This document shows positions 11,392 through 21,959 of a stretch of DNA of 36,242 bases, one piece after another (the first letter of the stretch is position 1; the number at the start of each line of letters is the position of its first letter). The stretch is from NCBI GenBank assembly GCA_001986395.2, contig MQVO02000100.1:1-36242 (forward strand). The letters are read 5' to 3'. The position numbers were made by a program, and so were the translations under genes. Source of the stretch: Irpex lacteus. Lineage: Eukaryota; Basidiomycota; Agaricomycetes; Polyporales; Irpicaceae. Under the pieces are notes generated by a model. It had not been told where the DNA came from and ran no database searches. It saw only the letters and a program-made list of their open reading frames with translations.

Positions 11392-11750
11392 TAAGCGGCA
11401 AAATATGGGTCTGAAGTGACTCTCGTGAGGGTTACATGTGAGACTTATGCACATCGCCCGCAGGGCGAATTTTTTTTTCAGGCATGAAATAATTATAGGT
11501 GCCCGAGAGTCTTTCTGTATGCCCTAGCAACACCTAAACCGTGTTCGCAATGCCCGACACGCCACAACAGCCGCAGAAAATACAGGATTTTCTACCCGCA
11601 CCATTCGATCACTTGTCCACGTGACATTTCCCACGCCACAAAGCTCAAGTTTCGAATGCAACGTACTCAATTTGGCATGCCCGCACTGCTCTCGCCCCAA
11701 TGTCAGCCACATAGAAATGTATTGTTATCTGAACAAACTGTATAAATATA

Positions 11751-14518
11751 TCATCTAAATCCGTAAGACTCCTTGCGAGCCTCCTTAAGTTGGGTATCGA
11801 ACTTTGCCCTCTTTGGCGCCTGCGTGTTAGCCTCGTCTTCGGCATGGCGTTTCGGCTCGCTGTCAATGTCGGCTTCAAGAACTTGCGCAGGGGTCCGTCG
11901 CATGCGCCTCACTATAGAGTCTGACATGAATTCTTGCAGTTGTGATGGCTTCATCCCAAGTTGAGTGAGCTCCCTGAGATATTTTGCAGACTCGTCTTGA
12001 GAGAGCATGAGCTGTCGCCATGCCACCATCCGTTGATTCTGTATTGATGTTGCGAGTTCGGCGGCTGCATCGCGTTGCTCTTGAGCAGCCCGTTCTCTTT
12101 GTAACTCGGCAAGGGCATCAGCTGTCGATGTTGATGGTGCTTGAGCAAGCGTGAATGGAAGTTCGTCTTCATTGGTAACCTCGAGGTCACCAACTATATC
12201 CTCCTCGTCCAGTGCGTGTTCTGATGCGTAATCCCACTCGTCGCCAGCAGCTCCTTCCTTTTGAGGCAGTTCGGGGTTGCTTGCCATCACTGCATCATCG
12301 GTGCCTTCTTCCAGCTGTAGAAGATCAGGATCTTTCGCAAGTGGCTCCTCCAGCTCGTCGTCGGCATCTCCTTCCACATCTCGCTCTAGGAAATCGAGGT
12401 CAACTGTCGGTGCATCAGAAATATGCTGTATCGTTTCGGGTCTTGTTGGCGGTTCAACTGTTGCAGGCAGATTGGCGCCCGACGTTGTGCCTATACGCTT
12501 GGCCGGCCGCGGTCCAGCTGAGGTAGTAAGAGTTTGTCGATATTCCATGAAGTTTTCTCGTTCGATGCGCTCTGCCAATATACGTGGAATCACATCTTTG
12601 ATAAGAGTCATCACGTAGACATCCAAACGTGGCAGCCGTCCAGATCTCAGGTAAGGTTGGAAGTATCTGTTCTTCAGCCGGCCGTTGAACGACTCAAGAT
12701 GATTTGTTGTTCTCGGGACAGTGTTGATGGGAATATTGAGGCGTGTGGCTGCTTCGACGGCTGATGCAGCTGACCACGTGCACCAGAAAGCACGATCCTT
12801 AAGGTAATCCTGTAGATATGATAGGAATGAGAGTGCACCTAGAGCTTGCTTCCTTACAACCTCAATCACCGACTGTTCCTGGCTCCGGTAGTACAGTACC
12901 TCACTATTATAGGCTGCTATAGCGATGTTGTACTCGGTGATCTCCTTCAGTAGACGGCGGAGTAGCTTTCCAATACGGCGCCGCACATGAATCCGTGGAT
13001 CGCCTTTTGGCACCACACGTAGATGGTCATTGAGTGCGTTCCGCCATGCCTGTGACATGTGAAATAAGCATAGCATGAGGAAGATGTCCGGCCATTGAGA
13101 GCGCAGCGCGTGGTGCTCCCGGGGATCATTATCTGTCATGCCAACGGAGAACGCAAACGTTTCGCCATTATGATTTGATCCCATCGCATTCTTGAAGCGA
13201 GATACGAGTGCCTGGAGTATTGTGCGGTCGTAGCTAGCATGAACAGCTTTGGCGTCTTGCTTAGCGGTGAATAGCAGAAACGCAATAGGAATGCCGTGGT
13301 TTCTTTCGTCGATGACCATTAAAATGAATAGAAGTATCCGCGCAGTGCAAACTCCGAAGGTGCCGTCCATCAAGACAATGTTCTTATGTCCGTAGCGCCA
13401 TGCAAGTTCCCGCTGTTCCAAAGTAGATAGAACAAGTTCGAAGCGTTCCGTTTGTCCGGGGATGTGCGGCTGATAGTGAATCAATGCGTCTGAAAGTGCC
13501 GTGATAGGTGGTTGAGGGTTTTCGCTACGGAACCATTTATCGATATTATCTTCCACTTGACTGCGGCGGGGAATAGACATTTCACAGCGAAGAGTACGGT
13601 ACATCGATGTAGTCTCTTGTGCAGTAAACTGGAACCGATAATTCTCATCTCCCGAACGGCTACCCCATTTCTTCTGCGCGAAGTCGCGGCATTCGATTTG
13701 CACTTGTGCAAGTGGAACGTGGCGCCGGAATAGACCGAGAGCAAAATCACGGAGCTCAGGGTGAAGCGGCACCCTGGGAACAAGAGTTGTCTGGGTAGTG
13801 GCTTGGCAGCTTGATGAGTGCTCGAACGAGCCGATGATCTCGTCTATAACCAGAAGTCTATTCGCTGTCATTGTTGTCAGTCAGCTTTATATTACCTGTA
13901 CGAGCAAAACGGTACTTACTAACAGCCTCATGAGTGACAGTGAGTTTAACCCACGACGTGCAGCCCACGTTATCCCAGGCAATTCGCCGAATTTTTGCTG
14001 CTCGGTTGCCAACTGCTGTGTGGTCGATAGCACATGCACACAGATAATATCTTGTAACACGTTCGAAACGCTTGGATTTCACCAGGTTGCTGCTGGAGTA
14101 TTGCACGGAGAATTTTGACACGACGTCGCGGAGGCTGAAATCCGGGATGTGAACGCCGAGCGTGTCGATGATCTCATATGCCCTGTCTGATGGAAAATTA
14201 TTATCATTCGGTGGAATAGAATAAACAATGCGTACCTTGCTCTGCTTTCTCGTATGCAAATTTCTGCCCATCAACCCCAACCTCATCAATCTGATGCTGC
14301 ATTGCGGCGCGTACGTCCTCTGTTACACGGAAGAACACCGGGACTTTCTCGTAATCCTTCCTGGACTTGTTCATGGGGCGCACATCAGTCCATGGAGGCG
14401 TTGCGGTCGCTGACGGTGAGTCGGTCATGGCGATGGGAGGAAAGCAGGCTGCCGTTCCGTCAGCCTCAAACTCGAACCAGTTGTGTCTGCCACATATTTT
14501 GAAACTCCGACTTTCCAT
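11751..14518 (-). CDS. MULE transposase, 3 exons
   Basis: An 887-aa transposase of the mutator-like superfamily. The exons, in transcript order, are 14518-14236, 14186-13920 and 13864-11751; the introns are 49 and 55 nt and the frame is open. An N-terminal DNA-binding region of about 180 residues precedes the DDE core. Likely catalytic residues are D350 (in LMDGTFGVC), D428 (in GMTDNDPRE) and E574 (in TNHLESFNGRLKN). A C-x2-H pair, CLFHMSQAW, follows the second Asp, as is usual in MULEs. The last 200 residues are acidic and end in a basic, possibly nuclear-localising patch (PKRAKF). A second in-frame ATG at 14428 is an alternative start. No stop or frameshift was seen, so the gene looks intact. 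Confidence 0.88.
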
Positions 14519-14938
14519 CGAGCGCTGGTAATATTATCTGAAAAAATGAAAAAATGGATTTTACATTTAACGCTGGTGATCGAAAATGATCGAAGGCGAT
14601 CGTCGGGAGATCGTCGGGAAGTGGGCGGGTTGATCGAATGGTGCAGTCCTTAATTCCGAAAATACTTGTCCACCAATGGTAAGCAAGCTTATGCATAAAG
14701 ACGCCCATTAGACGCCCGGCAAAATCGAGAGGTCGAAAATACGAAGTCATGCTCAGACGCGTCGAAAATGTGAATAGATGCGTTTAGCACATATTTGTTT
14801 TTCGGGGAAATAACTTGCTCAAAAAAGTATTTATCAAAATTTTGTTTGCTGAGAGCTGTTCCGCATAACATTAGAAATAACTCTCTGAAGACAGTTTCTG
14901 ACATTTGAGGATGTCGGGGGAGGTATAAGCTTCGTCGT

Positions 14939-14994
14939 CGTCAGTGGGCGCCTGCTTACATAAGGGGTGCCGGTTCCTGATGTCCTCTACCTTA
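14939..14994 (-). repeat. MULE right terminal inverted repeat
   Basis: Inverted copy of 11336-11391 with five single-base differences. The outer end reads CTCTACCTTA. Confidence 0.9.
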
Positions 14995-15514
14995 TCTCGT
15001 AGCCGTAACGTATGGCGTATTTCGATCGATCGTTCTGGTGCTGGGAGGGCCGAATGGTAGTAAGCATGAACCTGTACACGCATTGAACAATGGCCGCTCA
15101 GTTAATCAGGACTTGCCTTCACTGGCAGTTTAGAGCGACTATGAGAAGTCTTGAAGTCAAAAATTCCCTTAGACTGTTGGGCACCCAGAGTATCAGGAGT
15201 TCGCACTGCTCCCAGTGTCAGTTAATAATTGGGCTGGTAGTCTCGCATATGCCATTCGCGCTCACCTTTCTCATGTCATCTCACATCAGAGAAGACTCAA
15301 CAGTGGACGATACCTATAGCGAAGAGGAGGATTCCGAGCTCGTTGGACTGACCAGTCATACTCGGTCCGTGATATAATATAACCAATATAATACAAGGAT
15401 AACGCCATAGTTTACGAGTCCTGTATTCTGTAACGAGAGCTAAAATCAAAGTCAGAAACAACATACGATTGAACGACGACTGACCAGAAGCCCGTCTCTC
15501 TATTCTTCCAAGCT
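14995..15514. other. Intergenic, downstream of cupin paralogue 2
   Basis: About 520 bp between the MULE right end and the stop codon of the second cupin gene. Only short frames without domains were seen. It contains TCGATCGAT at 15022-15030, also found just left of the transposon block (8450-8458). Confidence 0.4.
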
Positions 15515-16084
15515 CTATACTTTGCGCGTACCAGTCGGCGGTATATCCCACCTCACCCCACCTTCCTCCGTGTGCCACTCTCCATGTCCCGTCGTATCAA
15601 TCACCAACTTCTTCCCCGCCAATGGATACGTGCACACATCAACAGGGGCCCTCGTCCCACAAACAAGATACACAATCCCCTCCTCCCCCGTCTGAACATG
15701 ATGTCCCACCGCTTGCATCGCAGGAAAAGCGACGAAATCGCCCTTCCGGATCGTCTCCTCCGTCACCTCCTGACGTCCGCCTTCCTCCTCATGAGTGATA
15801 ACCCTTACGAGCGTCGCCCCCTTTTCTCCGGCTTCGAGGATGTAGATCCACTCGTCGTCTTGCGTGTGCCAGTGATTGGCGGAGCTGTGCGAGTGCGGAG
15901 GGAGCCGTACGTAGTGTACGCCGAGTTTGGTGAGCCCTGTTGGGTCCCCGAGGGAGGTCGTGTGGCGGATGGAGGCTGCGTCGAAGTCGTGGTCTGTGAT
16001 TGTGAAGTCGGCATCTTTGAGGGAGGTAGTGGAGATGATGTAGGGTTTGTCGGCGTTCGATGTGGGCTGGGCTGAGGATGCCAT
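15515..16084 (-). CDS. Single-domain cupin protein, paralogue 2
   Basis: A 189-aa intronless cupin protein of the same family as 7735-8301, on the same strand. The metal-ligand positions are kept: H71 and H73 in NHWHTQDDEW, E78 in the same motif, and H128 in AVGHHVQTG. The two share the DDEWIYILEAG block exactly. They differ mainly in the N-terminus, in the loop after RVIT and at the C-terminus. With the transposons removed, the two genes would lie roughly 7 kb closer in tandem, so a local duplication is likely. Substrate is unknown. No signal peptide is visible. Confidence 0.85.
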   Translation of the reverse strand: MASSAQPTSNADKPYIISTTSLKDADFTITDHDFDAASIRHTTSLGDPTGLTKLGVHYVRLPPHSHSSANHWHTQDDEWIYILEAGEKGATLVRVITHEEEGGRQEVTEETIRKGDFVAFPAMQAVGHHVQTGEEGIVYLVCGTRAPVDVCTYPLAGKKLVIDTTGHGEWHTEEGGVRWDIPPTGTRKV

Positions 16085-16145
16085 TGTGAGTAGTTTGGGA
16101 CGAGTCGAGATAACGAGGTGAGAAATGGCTTTGGGAAGAGACTAG

Positions 16146-16153
16146 TATATATA
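16146..16153 (-). promoter_or_regulatory. TATA box of cupin paralogue 2
   Basis: TATATATA, 62-69 nt before the ATG, nearly the same spacing as in paralogue 1. This suggests the core promoter was duplicated with the gene. Confidence 0.55.
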
Positions 16154-16784
16154 CGTTAGTTAGTGTGAGGTCATATATCGGCCCGGGGCGTCGTCCCGCT
16201 ACCACGAGACCTCAAAAGGCAGTCGTATTTGAACAATCTGGGCAAAAATGACTCGACGTGTGTCGACATGCAATATAGGAGCAACTGCGCCTATATAAAT
16301 GCGACAGATAAGTAATTATTAGCAATCAGAAACGAAAACCGTGACCCACCACACTGATGACTCCTCGTAGCAGCTTGCTTCGATCTTTGGAGAACCTAAT
16401 CACCGCTGATGGCGCATCAAACAGATCGACGCACCACTGCTTGATCGATGTGCTTCTGCACGCGAACCGATCACCAAGTTTGTGGAAAACAGACTTACAG
16501 CACCCGAACTGACGTTTTGCAGCCCCAACCAAAACAATTTCAGATTCAGGGTGTGAGTGGAGCTTTCAATAAGAACGTCAACTTGTAAAGGAAAGGCTGT
16601 GAAGACCTGAATAAACTACAAGCACAACACCCTGCGTTCGATAATAAACCCGGATAAGAGAAGGGAGGTTATAGTTGTGAGATGAGTTCCTGTAAAAAGG
16701 GGTAGCTACATCAATAGAAAAGGCGGAGTAATCAGTAAATGTGAGTATTTATTTTCCTGTGCACGCGAGCTATGTCGCGAAGAC
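16154..16784. other. Intergenic between cupin 2 and the F-box gene
   Basis: Upstream of cupin 2 and downstream of the F-box stop codon. A 68-codon minus-strand frame at 16326-16532 contains several Cys residues but shows no recognisable domain and was not called. Nothing else was seen. Confidence 0.4.
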
Positions 16785-17726
16785 TCACTCGTGATCGCCA
16801 AGAAAGCCGCGGTCGCGGTTTATCCACTCTACGAACTGCGTCGAGGACATCCCTGAGGTAAAAATGAGCTCGCGGTAGTGGTCCATTGCGATTTGTAGTT
16901 GTGTCATGTCTGGTGGTATACTGCGATACAATTTATTTATTGAGGCAGTGAGGTGAGAGAGCGAAGAGAGAGACGTACAGTTCTATTAATGCACGGTTGA
17001 CGTCTAGTATCGTACAGCCGTCAGGGTTTTGCACCGAAAGGAAGACGTCGCCGTTTCCGTCTTCGAAACTGAGAGATTCCATAGGGGGGAATGTAGCAAA
17101 AGCACATGACGCGTTAGGATGTGAGCAGAGGGGACCGTATTGTGAGCTCTTGGACTCGGGAAATGTGGGTAGATGCGTTAGGAGTATGGAAAGTGTGTCG
17201 GGGATGGGCGTATGCGCTGTGGAAGGTCCAGTAGGGTGTTGTGCGAAATGGAGATAGAAGTAGAGCGGGTGCATCTCAATAGCGAGTCTTGTGGACAGTG
17301 GATCTCGTATGGAGGAGCGCACCGAACGGGCGTAATGTCGCGCTGTAATTCAGCAATGAGAGCGTGAAAATCACTCCAGAAGCCCTACATACCAAAGTAC
17401 CCGTTTGCATCTTTACAGCTCTTGATCTCGCATCTGTCTGGATGTGCTACAAGCAAGTACGCGAGCTCTCTCCACTTCGGCCCTGCACCAAAGTCACCGT
17501 CTGCAGTGACAACTCTCTGCCGTCTTGGCCTGCCAAACCCCGCCTTGAAACACGCAAACTGCCAGCAGCTGTCCTCGCGGTAGAGGTCACGCCACCTGCG
17601 GCATGTCTGGGAGAGGGCGATGTGACTTGCAATGTTACCAGCGACGCTGACACGTATACGATCGAGCACGACGTCGGGGAGTGCAGAAAACCTTGTCTGG
17701 GATGAGAGGGACGACGAAGAGGCCAT
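16785..17726 (-). CDS. F-box protein, 3 exons
   Basis: A 277-aa protein with an N-terminal F-box (about residues 10-50, FSALPDVVLDRI then ALSQTCRRWRDLYRED). The F-box normally binds Skp1 and brings substrates to an SCF ubiquitin ligase; the substrate here is unknown. The exons, in transcript order, are 17726-17393, 17342-16979 and 16920-16785; the introns are 50 and 58 nt with GT-AG borders and the frame is open. The last exon adds a C-terminus ending WINRDRGFLGDHE. No WD40 or leucine-rich repeats follow the F-box. The ATG at 17726 directly precedes a Ser-rich leader; an upstream in-frame ATG at 17897 would add a low-complexity extension and was not preferred. Confidence 0.78.
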
Positions 17727-18161
17727 GAGAGAGTCGAGCTGGAACTGCGTCACGGTGCTAGGGCGCCAGGGTAGACGGCCGTGTGGATGGGTGGATTGCG
17801 GAGGGGAGCCAACGGCAGAGGTATATACCAGCGAAGTCTCACGGCCCTGTGCGCAGGCGGGGCGTCGGCGACGGAGGCAACGGCGAGGACGAGGCAAAAG
17901 TCGACGCCCGACGCGCTGGAGGTGGTGGTCGGTGTGTCAGGGACATATTCCTGATTCGGGGCGGACGTTTTGGGCCATGAACGAGGAATGTCACAATTTG
18001 CACCGGACCAAGCATGAGACGACTGATGTCGACCCAAGAACCCACTGCCCATATCGGGAAGTGCGCGCCGCGGTCCTTCCAGATCTGATGGCGCATCATT
18101 CCCGCTTTGGGACGTACCAGCGCCACGAGGGTCTTGAACTTGGTCCTCGACCACGACCGCC
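17727..18161. other. Divergent promoter region, F-box gene and bL28m gene
   Basis: A 435-bp spacer between two divergent start codons, so it presumably carries both promoters. Open frames crossing it on both strands are GC-rich shadows with no domain. No clear TATA box was seen. Confidence 0.45.
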
Positions 18162-18601
18162 ATGTTCCCCACCGCCCTCCGCCTCCTCGAGGCCGTCAGT
18201 CTGCCGTTCAAGCGTGCTCAGCTTGGTTTGTTCCAGGGCAAGACAAAACAGTACGGAAACAACGTACCGTTCTCCAAGAAGAAAACACGTCGGTCATGGC
18301 TCCCTAACGTGCACAACAAACGCCTCTTCTCCGACGCCCTGCAACGGAATATTCAGCTCAAGGTCACCGCGCGTGCACTACGAACAATAAAAAAGGTGTG
18401 CATCTTACCATTATGTATTTTGGTTTCCTCTAAATGCATATACTATCACTACAGCACGGTAGTCTTGACCAGTACGTGCTCAAGACCAACCCGGAGCTGC
18501 TCGGATACGAGGGCATGCGCATACGAATGGCAGTCCAGGAGGCTCAGGCATTAAAAACCTCAGAGTTGGCCACACAGGGAACAACTCAGCCTGTATCATA
18601 A
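18162..18601 (+). CDS. Mitochondrial ribosomal protein bL28m, 2 exons
   Basis: A 126-aa mitochondrial large-subunit ribosomal protein of the L28 family (MRPL24 in yeast). Exons 18162-18395 and 18455-18601 join in frame across a 59-nt intron. The L28 core is clear: GLFQGKTKQYGNNVPFSKKK, then RRSWLPNVHNKRLFSDAL and ARALRTIKKHGGLD-type residues across the exon join, read here as KKHGSLDQYVL. The short N-terminus before the core is basic and hydrophobic, consistent with mitochondrial import. The C-terminus is a short extension. It is divergent from the F-box gene and probably constitutively expressed. Confidence 0.88.
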
Positions 18602-19115
18602 CCGAGGTGTGTCTGCTGACCCGTCTCCCCGCATACTGTACCAAGTTCCGCTTACCACTCCCGGACCATGTCCATGACGTCCCAGCTTATGCATATGTCC
18701 AGTTCCTCATTTCACGCCGTCGCTCTCACCGCGACGCAGTACATGTACACACCCGCTAGTCACCAGTCACTTATCAAACCTAATATTCCATTGAGCCCGG
18801 GGTCTGCTGTTGCAGGCAAGAAAGAAACGTATAATGTGAAACCAAGAATAACTACCAGGTATGAACGAAAAACTACGATTAAAACGAACGTGTGTGCTGC
18901 GTCAGTATATATATGGTACGTCCTGTTCGAAACCAGGGAAAGCTCGTTAATCCTATCAATACATCATGAAAATATGTGGATGGGTGTCATGTCAGCGAAG
19001 ACGAATAATGCTTGAGTGAATAAAGTAGAGGACTGTGCGTGCGTGGCGGTAGGGGGTATGGGTTGTGGCGCATGCGGTCTATGGGACAAAGTGCGTGTTG
19101 TGGAGTGGGGGGTCG
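18602..19115. other. Intergenic between convergent genes
   Basis: Lies between the stops of the bL28m gene and the C2-domain gene and should hold both 3' ends. A plus-strand frame at 18668-19015 has no domain and was not called. Confidence 0.45.
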
Positions 19116-20634
19116 TTACGACGGAAGACGAGGGTAGCTAGCAGCTTGACGAGAATTGGGTAGGAACGTCGACGTCCGTTCAGCAGCAGGCGTCGAAGGT
19201 CGACTACTCCGCATCTTCTGCCACCAATGCTTCTGTGAGTCCGTGCCGGGGAAGCTACCGCTCGAATTGTCACTAGTCGTAGAAGACATGGAAGACGCAT
19301 GGCTGCTGACTTCAGTGTGTCCGCTCTCGATGCTGCCATGTATCGACTGCTGTTCGACTGCGCGCTCCGCTTCCAACGCTTTCTCAGGATCGTAGTACGT
19401 GAACGGCGACTGCTTCTCGCTGGCAGTCGGTACAGGGTTGAAGAGGGCGTCGATGAGGTTCTCGGTGGTGCGTAGCCCGTTCGAGGTGGCTAGGCGGTCG
19501 AAGTCGATCTGCCCACTCGAGGATCGGTAATGGGAGACTGGCAGTCGATTGAAGTTCTCGTCGACCCAGTCTTCGTCTTCCGGCCGGGCGTACATGTCCA
19601 GATTCCGCGCGATCTTGGTGTTGTATAGATCGTTGTTGGACAGGATCCCTGTGACGGATGCCATAATCTCGCCCTTGCGTAAAGGTGGCGGCGTGAAGTT
19701 CTTCTCACCGCCGACATGCTCGACCTCGACCGTAAGCTGACAAGCACAATGTTCAGAACGATGACCCCAAAAATAATTTACGTGAGCATACCTTCAACGT
19801 CGCATTCGTCTTGCTCTCCCTCAGCAGATACCTCCGCGTGACCGGGCCCTGGCAAGCATACTCGGCGAGGTTCAGGTACACCGCACCCAGACGCGGCTGA
19901 TGTGGTGCATTGGGGTCACCGTGGACCACGCGCTGCATGGCGACGAGCTTGAGTTCGCAGGGAAGCAGGTCGCCTGTCTCGCGATGAATGTCCATCTGTA
20001 CGAGCACGTCCACTTTGTGGTCCCACCGCGCGTTGTAGTTCTTCAGCGCCACCCATTCCGTCATGCCTCGTGCCTCTCCCCGCCTCTCACCTCCAAACCC
20101 TCTCGCCGTGGCTGTGGACGATGTCGTCGAGAGTGGTATTAGTGACGGCGTACTTGCTGGGGGCGGGACAGGTGTGTCTGGTGGCGAAGTAGTGAGATAG
20201 CGTCCGTAGACAGCGGATGTTCTCGACTCAGGGGTGCTATCCAACTCGTCGATAGATACCCGGTCCCCCATCGACTCTCCCTCCACAGAAATCTCTGGCC
20301 CCGGTGGCGTTCCTATCGTGCCACTACTACTGCTACTCCTGTTGTCTTTCCTTAAACCCAGACCCACCGCAGACGAGGCCGATCTCGGCTTCATCTTCGC
20401 CAGTATTCCCGCGCCACTCTGCACATTCTTGAATTTCCAGCGCACGCCGAATTGGCCGCTCACTAGTGGTACGTTGGACAGCTGCTCGACGGTGAGATGG
20501 ACGAGGAAGGTGGCGTGTTTGGGGAGGATGTGGCCGAGCTGTGTACGTAGTCCGTGGTTACCGCCGTGGCCGAGGTGGCTCAGAGACGACGTTGAGCTTG
20601 ACTCCGAGAGCGTCGATAGCTTGTTACTGGCCAT
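19116..20634 (-). CDS. Protein with EEIG1/EHBP1 N-terminal C2 domain, 2 exons
   Basis: A 487-aa protein. Exons 20634-19792 and 19736-19116 join in frame across a 55-nt intron. From about residue 35 the sequence reads LPKHATFLVHLTVEQLSNVP, then GQFGVRWKFKN, and resumes around WVALKNYNARWDHKV and YLNLAEYACQG. This is the pattern of the N-terminal C2 domain of EEIG1/EHBP1 proteins, which binds membranes or small-GTPase partners in trafficking and cytoskeletal proteins. A long Ser/Pro-rich insert (about residues 90-180) splits the domain. The second exon carries the end of the domain (TVEVEHVGG) and a Ser-rich, probably disordered C-terminus. The exact partner in fungi is unknown to me. Confidence 0.75.
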
Positions 20635-21169
20635 GGGGTAAAGGTGAAGATAAGGAGGTGTTGGTGATACTTGAAAGTTTCCTACGTGGGTTCATAACCG
20701 TGCCCCAGCGTTGATGTCGATATATCCTGGAACAGATTAGGCCTGTTCAGACGTCGGCCTTTGATGGAGGTTTTATATGTTACCGCGCGCTTGGACACAG
20801 CCCATACGATACGGGCGCGAGGTCCTGGTGTAGATTTGGTGGCCAGGCGACAAGTGGGCGAGAACAGGGGAAGAGGTGGTGGTGGTTGAGCGTAACGCCT
20901 AGAGTCGGGGTGGAGTAGTTACCCAATGAGGAAATGCGCCCGAAACTCCGATATTTGTGATCGACAAATGATGCGCCATCAACGTCAATATCCGTGGTTC
21001 TATCGCTGCTTGCCTCACACGACCACTTCACTGCTGAAAGTTCAACCTCATAAATCACCTCAATCGTCCTTCTCGTGTAAAGATCCAGGTCCGTGACTGC
21101 TTTCTGCAACTTCTGCGAGCACCATCACTGACGGAACCTTTCCAGATCTCTTCGGATTGCTATCGCACG
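20635..21169. other. Divergent promoter region, C2-domain gene and cupin 3
   Basis: A 535-bp spacer between divergent start codons. TTTTATATG at about 20770 is a weak TATA-like sequence but lies about 400 bp from the cupin start. No other site was recognised. Confidence 0.4.
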
Positions 21170-21697
21170 ATGCCTCCGACGACGATTTCTCCAGACAAAC
21201 CGTATCGGATCAGCACCTCAGAGTACCGGGATGAAGACTTCCGAGAGAGGTCTCATGGTCTGGACGAGTCGGCCGTCCGAAAGACCATCCTTCTCGGAGA
21301 CATCTGCGGTCTCAAGAAACTCGGTGTGCACCTCGTACGCCTCCCACCTCACTCCAAGAGCAGCACTCTGCACTGGCACGTCAGTGACGAAGAGTGGCTG
21401 TATGTCTTAGAGTCAGGTGAGAAAGGTGCTACACTCGTTACCTTGCCTCAGGGCGAGAAAGAGACTCGTGAGGAGACGATACGCAAGGGCGACTTTATCG
21501 CGTTCCGAGCGGCCTCTGGCATGGGGCATGTCGTTTGCACGGGCGATGAGGAGATCACGTATCTGTGCAGCGGTACACGCGAACCGATGGACGTGTGCAC
21601 TTATCCTCTTCTGGGTAAGAAGCTGCTTATCGATCGTCGCGGAGGACCTCGTTGGTATGCGAATGAAGAAGACATTGAAATTGCTGTGAGGCAATGA
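21170..21697 (+). CDS. Single-domain cupin protein, paralogue 3
   Basis: A 175-aa intronless member of the same cupin family as 7735-8301 and 15515-16084, here on the opposite strand and more diverged. The ligand set is kept: H68 and H70 (LHWHVSDEEW), E75, and H120 (ASGMGHVV). It shares LGVHLVRLPPHSKS with paralogue 1. The loop after the first motif is shorter, and the usual Pro of the second motif is Arg (AFRAASG). The protein ends soon after GKKLLIDRRGG. It probably came from an older duplication plus inversion. Substrate is unknown. Confidence 0.83.
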   Translation: MPPTTISPDKPYRISTSEYRDEDFRERSHGLDESAVRKTILLGDICGLKKLGVHLVRLPPHSKSSTLHWHVSDEEWLYVLESGEKGATLVTLPQGEKETREETIRKGDFIAFRAASGMGHVVCTGDEEITYLCSGTREPMDVCTYPLLGKKLLIDRRGGPRWYANEEDIEIAVRQ

Positions 21698-21787
21698 AGA
21701 ATAATGTAAAATCCGTAGTTGAAGATAACACTGTACAATACTTATGCACCCAAATTCTGGGTCTGTAGAACGATTGATTTTATCATT

Positions 21788-21882
21788 GTCCGTCTATCCT
21801 TCCAATGTCCATGAAGTACAGGTATCTACGTCTAACTACCAATGCCGAGTACTACTGTCGGTCTATCCCTACAATCTCCATG
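21788..21882. repeat. Short imperfect direct repeat
   Basis: Two 26-bp units (21788-21813 and 21857-21882) match at 22 positions; both contain GTCTATCC and end in TCCATG. They lie in the 3' spacer between cupin 3 and the convergent protease gene. No role can be assigned. Confidence 0.5.
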
Positions 21883-21959
21883 TCCTTTAGATGTAGATAA
21901 ATAAACTGTACATGTAGCTATCCGTGATATCTGTTCCTTCAATAATTTACACAAGTAAT

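Larger units (their letters stand above)
11336..14994 (-). mobile_element. Mutator-like (MULE) DNA transposon
   Basis: A 3,659-bp element with long terminal inverted repeats (56 bp, 51 identical) and one three-exon transposase gene on the minus strand. No 8-11 bp target duplication is visible directly at the ends, even after the hAT insertion at the left edge is mentally removed. It sits between two cupin paralogues, upstream of the first. Confidence 0.85.

Noticed and set aside
12277..12618. Ser-rich plus-strand frames inside the MULE
   Set aside because: They are antisense to the acidic C-terminal part of the MULE transposase and mirror its codons.
16326..16532. A 68-codon Cys-containing minus-strand frame
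   Set aside because: It has no domain, no clear promoter and no splice partner; its length is within chance expectation.
17632..18390. A 252-codon plus-strand frame over the F-box gene start and the bL28m gene
   Set aside because: It runs antisense to the F-box exon and out of frame through the bL28m exon; its Arg-rich composition is that of a shadow frame.
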